From positions 7,254,802-7,318,801 of the forward strand of contig NC_045145.1 of the NCBI RefSeq assembly GCF_008831285.2: a stretch of DNA of 64,000 nucleotides, written 5' to 3'. A program made the translations under genes and the position numbers. The notes below the pieces were generated by a model. It was not told the DNA's origin. It was given only the letters and a program-made list of their open reading frames with translations, and made no database searches. Source of the stretch: Nymphaea colorata. Its lineage: Eukaryota; Streptophyta; Magnoliopsida; Nymphaeales; Nymphaeaceae. Of the stretch, positions 50,435 through 61,585 are shown piece after piece. Within the stretch, counting starts at the first letter, position 1, and each line of letters begins with the position of its first letter.

Positions 50435-51062
50435 ATGTCAAAGTGGGAAGGAGAAAAGAGGAAAAAATTGAGATGCAATTATTTCATGAAAGTTTATGGA
50501 GCACGTCTAGCAAGTGTGAAGCAACATTTAGTTGCAACTTATAATAGTGTTGAACCATCTATTGATGTACAACTTTACAAGAGATTCTTACAAACAAAAA
50601 TCTATCTTTAAAGAACAAATGAAATGGAGTATCAAAGTGGTCAGAGATGAAGGTTTTTATGAATGAGCAACGACCAATAGCAGTCTTACATCTCTATCTA
50701 TTAGTAAAGTTGGAGCTTCAAAAGGCTCCTTTGATTCATTCATAAATTAAGTTCATTCATAAATTAAGAAGTCCGACACACAACCTTCAATAGTGTCTTC
50801 AAAAAGGAACAAAGAAAAAAATTTTGCTCTGCTGTAGGGATTCTTTTTTTTTGTGCAAATGACTTACCATTCAACTTATGCAATAGTCAATATTTTACAT
50901 TGAAGGAAGATACTGAAGATGTTGGTCCATGACTTAAGCCATCAAGTTACTATGAGACAAGACTTGGATCCTAAATGAAGAAGTGGATAATGTTCAAAGC
51001 AAGTTAGAAAAATACAAGAAAATATGGATGAAAACTGGTTGTAGGTTAATAATAAATTATTG
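50435..51062 (+). pseudogene. hAT transposase N-terminal fossil (BED finger plus DUF659 start)
   Basis: From the ATG at 50,435 the frame reads KRKKLRCNYFMKVYGARLAS, VKQHLVATYNSVEP and IDVQLYKRFLQTK, matching BED-type hAT proteins (KVKCNYCxKVxxGGxxRLKxHLAGT). The second zinc Cys is Phe here. After frameshifts: GASKGSFDSFIN, then near 50,825-51,045 FCSAVG, FFCANDLPFNLCNSQYF, GPXLKPPSYYETRLGS, LNEEVDNVQSKLEKYKKIW and MKTGC, which is the start of DUF659. The catalytic core and dimerisation domain are absent. No terminal repeats were found. Confidence 0.82.
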
Positions 51063-51591
51063 AATGATAAAAGCATAAACTTGATTTTCTTGTAATAACC
51101 TTTATAATCCCATTCCATAAAATCATGTGACATCAATAGAGTGAAGTGGAAATCTAAGAATTTTACATAGTCATGCATATAAGTAGCTAAAGAAATAGGG
51201 ATGCAACATATAGTTCAGATAGGAACGATAACAAAAACTAGTTAAATACATAGTTTCACATTTATTCTTCATTTAAGTACTTATTATTCTAGTTTTTGTT
51301 TTTCATTTTATACATTTTCTGGGGATATTACATGCTTCACAATTTTAGTCTTGAAGCTTTCACTTCATGAGCGAAGTGCTTTTCTTTGCCACATTATATG
51401 TATTTAAAACAACATTGCCTAACACTCATTAGGAAGAGAATGTGACACAATTTGAGTGATCTTAAGCAAAAAAGGATCAAACTTAGACTTGATGCATATT
51501 GGATGGCAAGGCAATCAATCAATTGCTTTTGAGTTAGATATAATTTTAGATAATCTTGTTTTCTTTGTTTTTCTTTTTTCTTTTTTGTCAA
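51063..51591. other. Intergenic, AT-rich, nothing recognised
   Basis: No supportable feature. Confidence 0.6.
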
Positions 51592-52360
51592 AACCCTAGT
51601 TCATTTCCATAATGCAAAGATACATGTTTTGGAATCCACATTCATCTAACATGATCTAGGTAGTCCAAATATTTTCAATTGGATCTAGATCCATTGATCA
51701 ACCTTTTTTGTCCATAATTTAAAGAGACATAGAGACAATTTTGTAGAATTATGCAACGAAGGCTTTGTTTTGTTTTTTTTTTTTTGTGAGAACCCTAGTT
51801 CATGTCCATAATGCAAAGATACATGATTTGGAATCCACATTAATCTAACATGATCTAGGTAGTCCAAATATCTGCAATTGGATCTAGATCCATTGATCAA
51901 CCTTTTTGCTCCATAATCTAAAGAGACATAGAAACAATTTTGTAGAATTATGCAACAAAGGCTTTGTTTTGTTTTTTTGTGAGAAACCCTAGTTCATGTC
52001 CATAATGCAAAGATACATGATTTGGAATCCACATTCATCTAACATGATCTAGGTAGTCAAAATATCTGCAATTGGATCTAGATCCATTGATCAACCTTTT
52101 TGTCCCATAATTTAAAGACACATAGAAACAATTTTGTAGAATTATGCAAGAAAGGCTTTGTTTATTAGAACCCTAGTTCATGTCCATAGTGCAAAGATAC
52201 ATGATTCAGAATCCACATTCATCTAACATGATCTAGGTAGTCCAAATCTCTGCAATTGGATCTAGATCCATTGTTCAACCTTTTTTGTCCATAATTTAAA
52301 GAGACATAGGGACAATTTTTTTTTAATAGTTGTAGGATTATGTAACAAAGCCTTTGTTTG
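51592..52360 (+). repeat. Tandem array, ~190-bp unit, four copies
   Basis: Each copy begins AACCCTAGTTCAT (51,592; 51,791; 51,985; 52,169), contains GATCTAGGTAGTC and GGATCTAGATCCATTG, and ends with a T-rich GCTTTGTTTTG tract. Periods are about 199, 194 and 184 bp and the copies are highly alike, so the array is recent. Length variation lies mostly in the T tract. Confidence 0.93.
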
Positions 52361-52911
52361 GTTAGTTTCCTTTATTTGTAGTTCTATGACTACCTTATTT
52401 CTCGTTGTTTCCCTTCACCATTTGTTGTCCTTGCACTTTTTTTTATACTTTTCCATATTTTAGTCACAACAACAATTTTAAAGCATTGTATTGTGCCACT
52501 ATTTCAGACATAAAACTTGTAGTACACTTGCCGTTACAATAAAGAACTAATGTCATGCTTGTAGTTTAGATAATTATGTAAATATCGAAGTTTATTGGTG
52601 AATAAGGATTCACTATTTCCAACTTGTGCTTATGCCTTAGCAAATATCCTCGGATTGAGTTATTGATGGGTTCATATTTTAATATATTTAACATGTATGA
52701 AAGTCATTGCCTACAACTACCAATTATGTGCATGCTTCAAGGTTGGCATAGCAGGTCGGCTTGAGTGGCATGCAGAAACATGTCTTTAGTTTGATTTCTA
52801 TGGCTGCTATTATTCGGAACGACAAATAACAACATGCACGAGATGTCAGTTAAAGGGTATCTCATAAGACCAACCAAGTTGTAAAACATCCTTAAACCCA
52901 CGAGTGTGGGC
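52361..52911. other. Intergenic, nothing recognised
   Basis: No gene, RNA or repeat seen. Confidence 0.6.
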
Positions 52912-52919
52912 CTTATGGG

Positions 52920-53385
52920 TAGGGGTGGATGAGCTGAGTCGAGCCCGAGTTCAGTCAGTTCGAGCTCCACTCGACTAATGAAACCTCGAGCTCGACTCAG
53001 CTCGAGCTCGACAATAGCTCGATGGAAGCAATTTGAGCTTGACTCGGCAGTTACATGTTGAGCTCAAGCTCAACTCGTTTAAGGCTCAACAAACTTGTTT
53101 GAATAGAATTGATATTCATTGTTACGTGTTGAGCTCGAGCTCGACTCGATTAAGGCTCGATAAACTCGTAAACTCGTTTCAATATAACAACTGGATTAAG
53201 GCTCGACAAACTCGATTAACGCTCGAGCTCGACTCGGCTGTCATGGGTTGAACTCGAACTCAACTCGATTATTTGAACGAGTCGATTCATAAACTCGATC
53301 TCAACTCGTTAAGTAAATGACTCGGGTTCGAACTCGTTCACGAGCCGTGCTTTAACCAGTAAAGCTCATTCGTTGTTCACCCCTA
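52920..53385. mobile_element. hAT-like non-autonomous element rich in GAGCTCGA motifs
   Basis: The left end TAGGGGTG is inverse of the right end CACCCCTA. Flanking 8-mers CTTATGGG (52,912-52,919) and CCTACGAG (53,386-53,393) agree at 5 of 8, and all three differences are transitions. The interior repeats GAGCTCGA, CTCGACTCG and GGCTCGA words. Confidence 0.75.
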
Positions 53386-53393
53386 CCTACGAG

Positions 53394-54340
53394 GAAGGGG
53401 ATGAGGGCTTCAGCTCTCACATACCACCAATGATGTATGTGTATCAATTTATACGCCACCCAATCTCCCAGATCCGTAAGCTAGTAAATGTGCTAACCGA
53501 AACTGTCTCTTACCCTTTCCATCCGTTGGCGATTCATCACAATGTCACTTTCAACGACGGATTTCCCTATGTATAAGCATTGTCAGATCTGACAGTCTAG
53601 TAAGTACAAAAGATATAGATTAATCAACTGAGCCACGGATATTTGTCGACGCAAAAGCACTGGCAGAACTAACGTTGTAGTAAGCACAATATTGGCACCC
53701 CAAATATGCGTAAGTATACTTTAAGAGACAGTCCGGCTTTTGCTCCAAATTGCCTTGAAAGGGCTGCTTGTTTTTTAATTTACCAAAGTGCCTTCCACAA
53801 AAACATTATGTTTTCTTGGGGGGCTTCTTAAACATGGTTCACGACATATGCAGCATAAAAGGAAAGTAAAACATTTAATTTCTATAAAATATACGAAATA
53901 TTAGTTCTTATAAATTACATTTTTTTTACGATTTTTTCAGCAGTTGTATTTTTCAACAAAAAACGAGGTCGTCAATCCTTTATAAAACTTCGTTTTATTT
54001 ATTCATTATTTCGGCCGACCGCTCCCGCGGGTCTCGTCGTGCAGTCAACCTCCGGACTTCCTTTACTGGATCAGGACCTGCCCAAACCGATCCACTTAAT
54101 TAGACTCTCCGAGTCAAGTGGGCCCCACCAAGCCCCTCCTAAAACCCAAATTTGAAACCCTCCAGGTTGGAGGATGCAAAGGGCCGTTGGATGCGGATAA
54201 AGAAACGTAGACCGTCCGATCGGCTTGGGGGCGGTGGGTCCCATCAACCGAAGAAGATGCCTGCAGAACCCGCCCAGTGGGAAAACTAAAAACCATTTCG
54301 AAATGCCGTTTGAAGTCCGCCCATAAATGGCTCAAAACCT
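53394..54340 (+). promoter_or_regulatory. Upstream region of the DEK-domain gene
   Basis: GC-richer from about 54,000 onward. No repeat is recognised there. A weak TATA-like ATAAAT lies at 54,323. The transcription start is guessed at about 54,340-54,360, followed by a purine-rich leader. Confidence 0.4.
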
Positions 54341-54489
54341 GGCGGGCGAGGGAGGGAAAATTTTTGGGGGGAAACCAAAAAGGAGAAGTAGAAAAAAGAG
54401 AGGGAGGGAACGCTTGTCCCTGGAAACTAGGGCAAATTAAGAAAAGGAGAATCGGACGGACGATCTCGGAATTCGTCTCAGATCTCCTG
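54340..54489 (+). other. DEK gene 5'UTR exon (start approximate)
   Basis: A purine-rich leader ends ATCTCCTG before a strong donor GTAAGA at 54,490. A leader intron of 1,408 bp then runs to an acceptor TTTAG at 55,897 after a pyrimidine-rich tract. This leaves 18 nt of leader before the ATG. The exon start is not determinable from sequence. Confidence 0.55.
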
Positions 54490-55915
54490 GTAAGACTTTC
54501 TTCTCGCTTTCTTCCGTCTCGCTGAGGCGCTTTTCATAATTCTTAGATTTTCTCGCTTCATTTCGTTATGCCCTAGAGTTTCTTCTTTTTGTTTTTCATC
54601 ATTTTCTGCATTTTTGAATGGTTTTCTTTAGATTTTGTATTTTTTTTTTCTATTCCATCTTGGGAGCCGTCCTGGTTAGATTTTGCGAGTTGTATCGTGA
54701 ATCTGATAGGAAAACTTAGTAATTTTTCCTTTTAGTTCGACTTCCCCGAGTAATTAGTACAGTTTTTTCACGTCTTCCTCCTATCTTATCTCTCTCTTTC
54801 TCTCTCCCTCTACATCTCTCTATGTAAAATTTTGTTTCTGTAGGTTCTGTCATTCTTCTATGTGTTCTGTTCCTTTATGACAATCATTTGTGCAGCGCTG
54901 AAGGTATACCCGTGAGCCAGGAACTTCTAGTTCGACGGGGAAACGAGTGTATGTAATTAGCTTGCCCAGTGCAAGTTGTTTCATGTAATTAGATAGTTTA
55001 CATAGCTCTTTCATAGCGATGGTGCGCTTTATTTGTCTAGTCCTTCTTACCTTCGTGCTTTTTATAGTGTCTGCTTTTATTTGATCCATAGAGACGATCT
55101 CTCGAAATCTTCTGTTCATTATCAAAATTTGACCTCTCGTACGACAGTTTTGGATATTCTTGCGACAAAAAAATGAATTCGTACTATGTTTGTTCAAATG
55201 CTGTTTGTTGTCTTTCTTTTTGGTTCTTGAGGATAAGGGGAATCTCCATTCATGTTATGCTATTTTGTTCTCTTTTTAAATTTAGATTTCTAGCTTCTCG
55301 TTCAGCAGTTGATTTATGTAAGCTATCATAGTAATTTGCTAATTGCACGACTTTCTGCCATAATTAGTTTGTATTTGGATCTTCCCTTTTGTTGTTTGGA
55401 TGTCCTTGCATGTGTGGTTGTGCTATTAGCTTGTTCTCTTTTTATGATTTTCTTTCGTTCATGTTTGTCTTTTTAGTTTGTTTTCGGATACATTGTGTTA
55501 ATGAATGTAACGTCGTTACTTCTCTTTCCATGTTTTTGGTGGGAAATTGTAGATTTAATTCCTTAAATATATCAAAATTTAGAAAGATTCAGTACATAAG
55601 TTTCCATATATATGTTCTGTTGAGGAAAATGTAATTTAAGTTCTTTGAGTCTGTTGAACTTAAAAAGAATTCCAGTGCATATTCTGTGTTATTTTTGAAT
55701 CTATTGAACGTAAAAAGAACTCTAGTGCATATTTTGCATTCTCTTTTAGAGGTTCCAATCTTGTATGGAAATTTCCATTTTAAGTCAGAGTTTAAACTTT
55801 TCTTCTTTTTTTGGTTATTTGGTGTTAGGCAATTAAAGCAGTTGGGTTGGCTAGGAACGGCTCCCCAATTGTGGTTCTATTTTCTTTTGGAGTTTAGTTG
55901 CTTAAGAGATTTAAG

Positions 55916-56416
55916 ATGGCAGAGAAAGAGAAAGAGAAGGATGAAGAGGTTGCAGAGATTTCATCCAATGGTGATGTTATGAAAGAAGAGAAAAATGTCA
56001 CGGTCTTAGAGAAGCCTGAAGAGTGCAGTAAGGAAGAGGTGGTTGATGAAGAAAGCAAGGAGATAGTGAAAGATGTGAAGGAGGGAGAAGATGACACAAA
56101 TGAGGCAGTTGAAAATGATCAGAATGGAAAGGAGGGCAATGATATGGAGAATGTAGAGGAGGAGGATAAAGAGGAGGAGGAAACAAAGAAACGGAGGCGA
56201 GGTGTTTCTAAATCCAAGGAAAAGGACAAAAAAGAGAAAGAGAAGGACATCAAAGAGGCAAAGAAGGAAATAAAGGCGAAGAGGATTAGGAAGAGGAAAG
56301 AACCTGGTACACCTGCAGCTACTACCATTGGACGTCCAACCAGGGAAAGAAAATCAGTTGAGCGGTTTGTCATCTCCAGTGAAAAGGAGTTATCAAAGGA
56401 GTTCTTGATTGAGAAG
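55916..56416 (+). CDS. DEK gene coding exon 1
   Basis: 167 codons starting MAEKEKEKDEEVAEIS and ending KEFLIEK in phase 0, followed by the donor GTTTTC. Translation continues open for five codons into the intron and then stops. Confidence 0.93.
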
Positions 56417-59400
56417 GTTTTCTATTTTTAGTAAATTTTTTATTATTTCTTGTGTTTCTCTTTTTTCAAATTTCACTCTTTTTGTTGTTGTAAACAATCA
56501 TATCTAATTTGTGATCCTCTTCCTGTGTTTATTTTTTATCGAAGGGCCATGGAACTCAACTGAAAGACATACCAAACGGTGTGTATTTTATGCTCTTTCC
56601 TGTTATGCTTAGTTTTTCATTTGAACTCCAAATCTCTGAATATTGTTCTATGTGGTTACTTTAGGTTTCCATGTTATATGTTATTTTGCCATTATATCAG
56701 ATGCTTGTCATGTTACTTTTTCACTTGGGTTTTGGACTACTGGATCAGCATTCACATCTGACAGCATAAACATATTGATAGTAGAGGAGTGTTGAGTACC
56801 TGCAGGCTGCATGGAACTTTGGGACAATACATGTTCATATCTGTCTTTGAACATTGGGATAATATGCGTTCATCTATCTTTTTTTAGATTTGAGTTTTAT
56901 AGTTACAAACTTACAATAATATAATATAAACAAAGATAACGTAATCATGTATATAGAAAAGTTTCTCCCCTTATGCCAAGTTATTGGTGTAAAGGGAGTA
57001 CGAGTGTACGACGGTAAGGGGAGGTGCTGTCGCCTCCCCTCGCGGCGGGACGGGAGACGACGGTAAAGGCTATGCCCCCCACCCCCCGATGCCGTTGGGG
57101 ACGGCTTGGCGGGGCATCGCCGGCAGCCTTAGGGGGTGGCACAGCCCTCCTTTCAGAAAAACAATTTGCCCCAGGAGAAATTTTTTTTGGGGGAGGCTGT
57201 TGCCTCCCGGGTGCCTCTAGGGACGGCCTGGCAAAGCACTGCCGGGGCTGTGGAGGGGAGATGACAGTCTTCCCTCTCCCTGCACATTGCAGGGCATCAG
57301 GCAAGGCCCTTTTTTTTTTTTTAAAGTACAGTGAGCGTGACGCTTCCTGTGAAGCGTATCCCTTACGCCAATAACCTGGTGTAAGGGAAGATGTTATATA
57401 TATATATCTGTATATATAGTAGCATTGATATTATGTCTATTTAAAACATTTGGTTTTCTGTGGCGTATGTTCTATCTCAACTTTATCTTGTTATATACAT
57501 CCTGTTCTTTCATGGAAATTGGGATGCTAACTACATTTTAAAGTTCATTTTCTTTAATTTGTTTAATAGAGTCGTCATGTTGGACTGATTTTGTCTCCAT
57601 TTCAAGCATGAAGCATGCTTTTAATGAAAGCTTCAAGTTCTTATGTAAGGTACAAGTGTTATGTGTAAATAGGGCATGGGCAACATCACTTATGACCATC
57701 TGCTTATGCCAGTTTTGGATAACTAGAATGCCTTCCTGGCTGGTTCCTTGCTACAGATATGTAGCAGGATCCGTGACAATCATGCTATTTACTATTTTTT
57801 TGGTTTATGGTTGAGTCTAGTGTATTTTCTGTTATATCCAGCTATCACTATGCTAACAAAATGTTGATGATTGTGAAACCGGGATACAAGTCTGTTGAGA
57901 GAGGACCAGATTTGGAAAACTTGTCTGGCTAAGTACTGTCTCTTGTTGATCGGGTTCATTTTCAAGCGGAGCCATGTTTGGTACTTTTAAAAATAATTTA
58001 ATTTTAGGTTTTATGTAAAGATGGAATCAATGCCATTAAGTGCATAACCTGACACTTAATCAATTATCACTTGAGCAGATAGTCAGGTATTAATCTTACA
58101 TAAAAAGTTACATTTTTTAAACTAAAAAATAAGACTAAAAAGTATTTGGTGTGGATTTGAGTTGACAATTGCATCCTTTATGCTTTTTTGGGCGGACACC
58201 ATAAATTTATCTATGGTATGATCCCACATGTTAGGATGCACTGTTATATACAATGTTGTAAAAAGTGTATCGTAAACCATATCAGTCTGGCTTTAAGATA
58301 TGCCGTATCGTAAAATATTGTAACGTATCGTAATCTTATCGTTTTTTTAAATGAATCAGAAAAAATAGGAAAAAAATTCGAAAAATTCATAAAAAATCAG
58401 TAAAAATCAAGAATAATGTGTTCTTCATAAAAAACACATAGATCATAAGTCATAAGGTCCATAAGTCTATGAAATACCACATCAAAAATCAAGTTTTAGA
58501 AGTTATGTATCATTACATCACAAGATGATAATGAAATTGTGAAAATGTTCAATGTCAATACGTATAAAATGAAAGCACTCTCGACTCTCATTCATAATCT
58601 TCATCATATTCATTCTCATCCTCATCTCCATCTTTTTCTTCATTTTCATCTTCATGATTTAAAAAAAACTCTTTCCTTCCAATGGGAATCAGCCACCCAC
58701 GCACAAATCCATGGTTTAATCGATGATTTCATTTTGAAAATCGATGATTTAACAATGGAAATCGATGATTTCCATCCACGACTGCACAATCTCTAGGTTA
58801 AAAATGAAGAAGGGTCGGGTTTTTATAAAAAAAACTCGAAAAAAGGGGGTTCCAGCCCCCTTTTTTGAAATCAGCCCGTATCGTACGATACAGGGCATGT
58901 CACACTGTATTGTACGATACGGGGGCTTGTATCTTACTTATCGTAAGATATAGGCACGATACACCCCTATTTATGATACAGAGGATGTATCGTATCATAT
59001 TTTGTAAAAATACGTATCGTATCGTACGTATCGTACAACACTGGTTATACAAGTGCATTATTATGCAAATGTGAACCACCATCCCGTCAGCCAATCACAT
59101 GCATCTTAAACCTATTGTGTCCATCCTTTAAATGTTTGTAGTCCTTTGAAACATGTACGCTAATATCACTCTACAGGACCATCATGTTTTTTCTCAAGTC
59201 TAAATCAGAGATCTGTGGTAAATTATTTTAAGTGAATCTGTGGTAATTCAAAACATAGCCACAAATATTGTTTTCGGTTTTTTTATTGGCTAGGCTTTTC
59301 TTGGGTATTTTTCGGCAAAATTGTTTTTTTAGGAAAATCTCAGAGTTTTTTAAAAAAATAGAAAAGTTTAGTAAATATACAAGAAATGAAAAACAATATG

Positions 59401-61551
59401 ACATAGAAAACTATCTAGTTAAAATGATAAAGTAATAAGTATTGTATTGCATTTAGGAGGTCACGTTAAATACCTAAAATGAGTTGAAATAAAACAGTGA
59501 AACAAAAAATTGAAATAATAAAAATAGAAAATAAAATAAAAAATAGATGAAAAATTCACGAAAAAGTGTGATTTCCTGTTTTTATCATTTTTATCATTTT
59601 TTTTGCTAATATTGCGATATTTTTGAAAAATATCGAGATATGTGTGGCTATGATGTAAAGAATCTTTGAAATGATAAAAGTGCAAGTTTATAGTTATACA
59701 CTTCACAGTGAAATTAAGCTCCCTGATCTTTAATGCAAAATCAAACTCACATGCACAAACTGGTTTCAAATTGATGTGTTCTAAGACTCAGCTACACATG
59801 ACTCTTAAGAGTGTTTATGAGGCACTCATGATTGAGTTTTTAATCCTAAAACAAAAAAGGGTCCAAATCTCCTGAAGTTTCCAAAGATACTATATAATAT
59901 AATATGAGCTGTAAACATAAGTGCAAACATTCCAGATATTCTAACAGTGTCCTGGTATTATTGCCATTTTGAAACCGATCATTCATATTGGCAAATTCTC
60001 CCAATAATTCCAAAACATTTAATCTTAAGATGTTCCTGGTATTTTTTTGTCTTCTGTAAAAAATTTCTTGTTTGACATTTTAGGGCTTGTTTATTTTTTA
60101 ATACATTTTTGCAAGAAAGGTTAGGAAAATTATTATCTTAAATACCTTCATTAAGTTTTTTAATAGTTAAATCACCCATGAGAAAGTTTTGGTATTGTAC
60201 AATTACAAGTCACAAAATCTCTGATTTGGAATTTGTAGAAATTAATGGAGAAAAGAATCTTCATTAAGTTTTAATAGTTTGAAATATCTTCTTTAAGGTT
60301 TAGTAGTCTGAAATATCTTCATTAAGTTTTCTTGTATTCCTTATATTCTTTAAGTTTTAATAGTTTTAAATTTTCTCATTATTTTACCAAGAAAATCCAC
60401 ATCTGAAGACCTGTAGAACCAGGAAATTGCAGGGACTGATGTTGGTGTGTTTGGTTGGAAGTCTTATATTCATTTCTTGAGAGGAACAACTCATAATTAG
60501 TTAAATCACCCATGAGAAAGTTCTGGTATTGTACCATAATACCGTTACAAGTTACAGAATCTTTGTTTTGGAATTTGTAGAAATTAATGGAGAAAAGAAT
60601 TTTCGCTGTCCAGATATTCAAGGATAAAGTTTAGGATGAAGTCTTATTGGAATACAAATTGGAGAAAGCTTCTTGTTGGTTGTAGAAAATGTAGATGCAG
60701 AGAGCATTGTCACAGAGAACGCGTCTTATTCGAAAAAAACACGTATAATACGCAAAAAAACAGTCAGCCGTATAAACTGCAAAAAAAATGTGTCTTTTTT
60801 AAAAAAATGCCAGAAAATAAAAAACGTGAAAAAACACGTATTATACTCTTTTTTTTTTCGTATTTTTATGACTTTTTTTTATAATTTTCAGGATTTATTA
60901 AATGTTTTATTTTTTTATTTTTTAAATTCGCCGAGATTTTCTCAAGATATTCATGGGATACACAACTTTGCCTTATTATATCCAAGAAATTCATTGCCAT
61001 ATAATGCTCGTACACGATATATGTGACAATGATTGGAAGGTAAAGAAGCCCCTAGGCCCTAGGTAAAGTGTAAGCCTTTTTGTAAAGACGGCCTAAAAGT
61101 TATTAACATACTCTAAAACTCTGGTAAATAAACTGTTTCAAGGGTTTCCATGTGATAGTAAGTTCTTTAAAACATTGCGAAAGACTCTGATTGGAGAAAA
61201 AAATTCAATATGAAAGAACTCGGCTATGTCACACTGGTGCAAGTGCAGCTGCGGCAATTTAAGAAAAATTTAGGTGCAGTTGCAGCGAGGGTGTGTGTAT
61301 GTGTAGATATTAATTAACTGATAATCACTCTTATTTATCTATATCTGCATTTTAGTCATTGCTACTATATTGTGAATAACTTTTTAAAATGAAGTCTGGG
61401 CATCTTGACCTTTCTAAAGCCTTCTTTTAAAACGATGACGCCAGGGTGTTGTCTTAATAAAGAGATGACACTTTGGTCACCCTTTTTAATGGACGAAAGT
61501 AATCTTGTCCCTCAAACACACACACATAATATATATATATATATATACAGG

Positions 61552-61585
<34 letters not shown>

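Noticed and set aside
51592-52360. CRISPR-like appearance of spaced direct repeats
   Set aside because: The whole ~190-bp unit repeats, with no unique spacers, and the genome is a plant's. It is an ordinary tandem repeat.
57024-57374. 116-codon GC-rich frame in the DEK intron (and the opposite frame at 56,981-57,304)
   Set aside because: It lies entirely within a terminal-inverted-repeat element. Both strands are open and no domain is visible.
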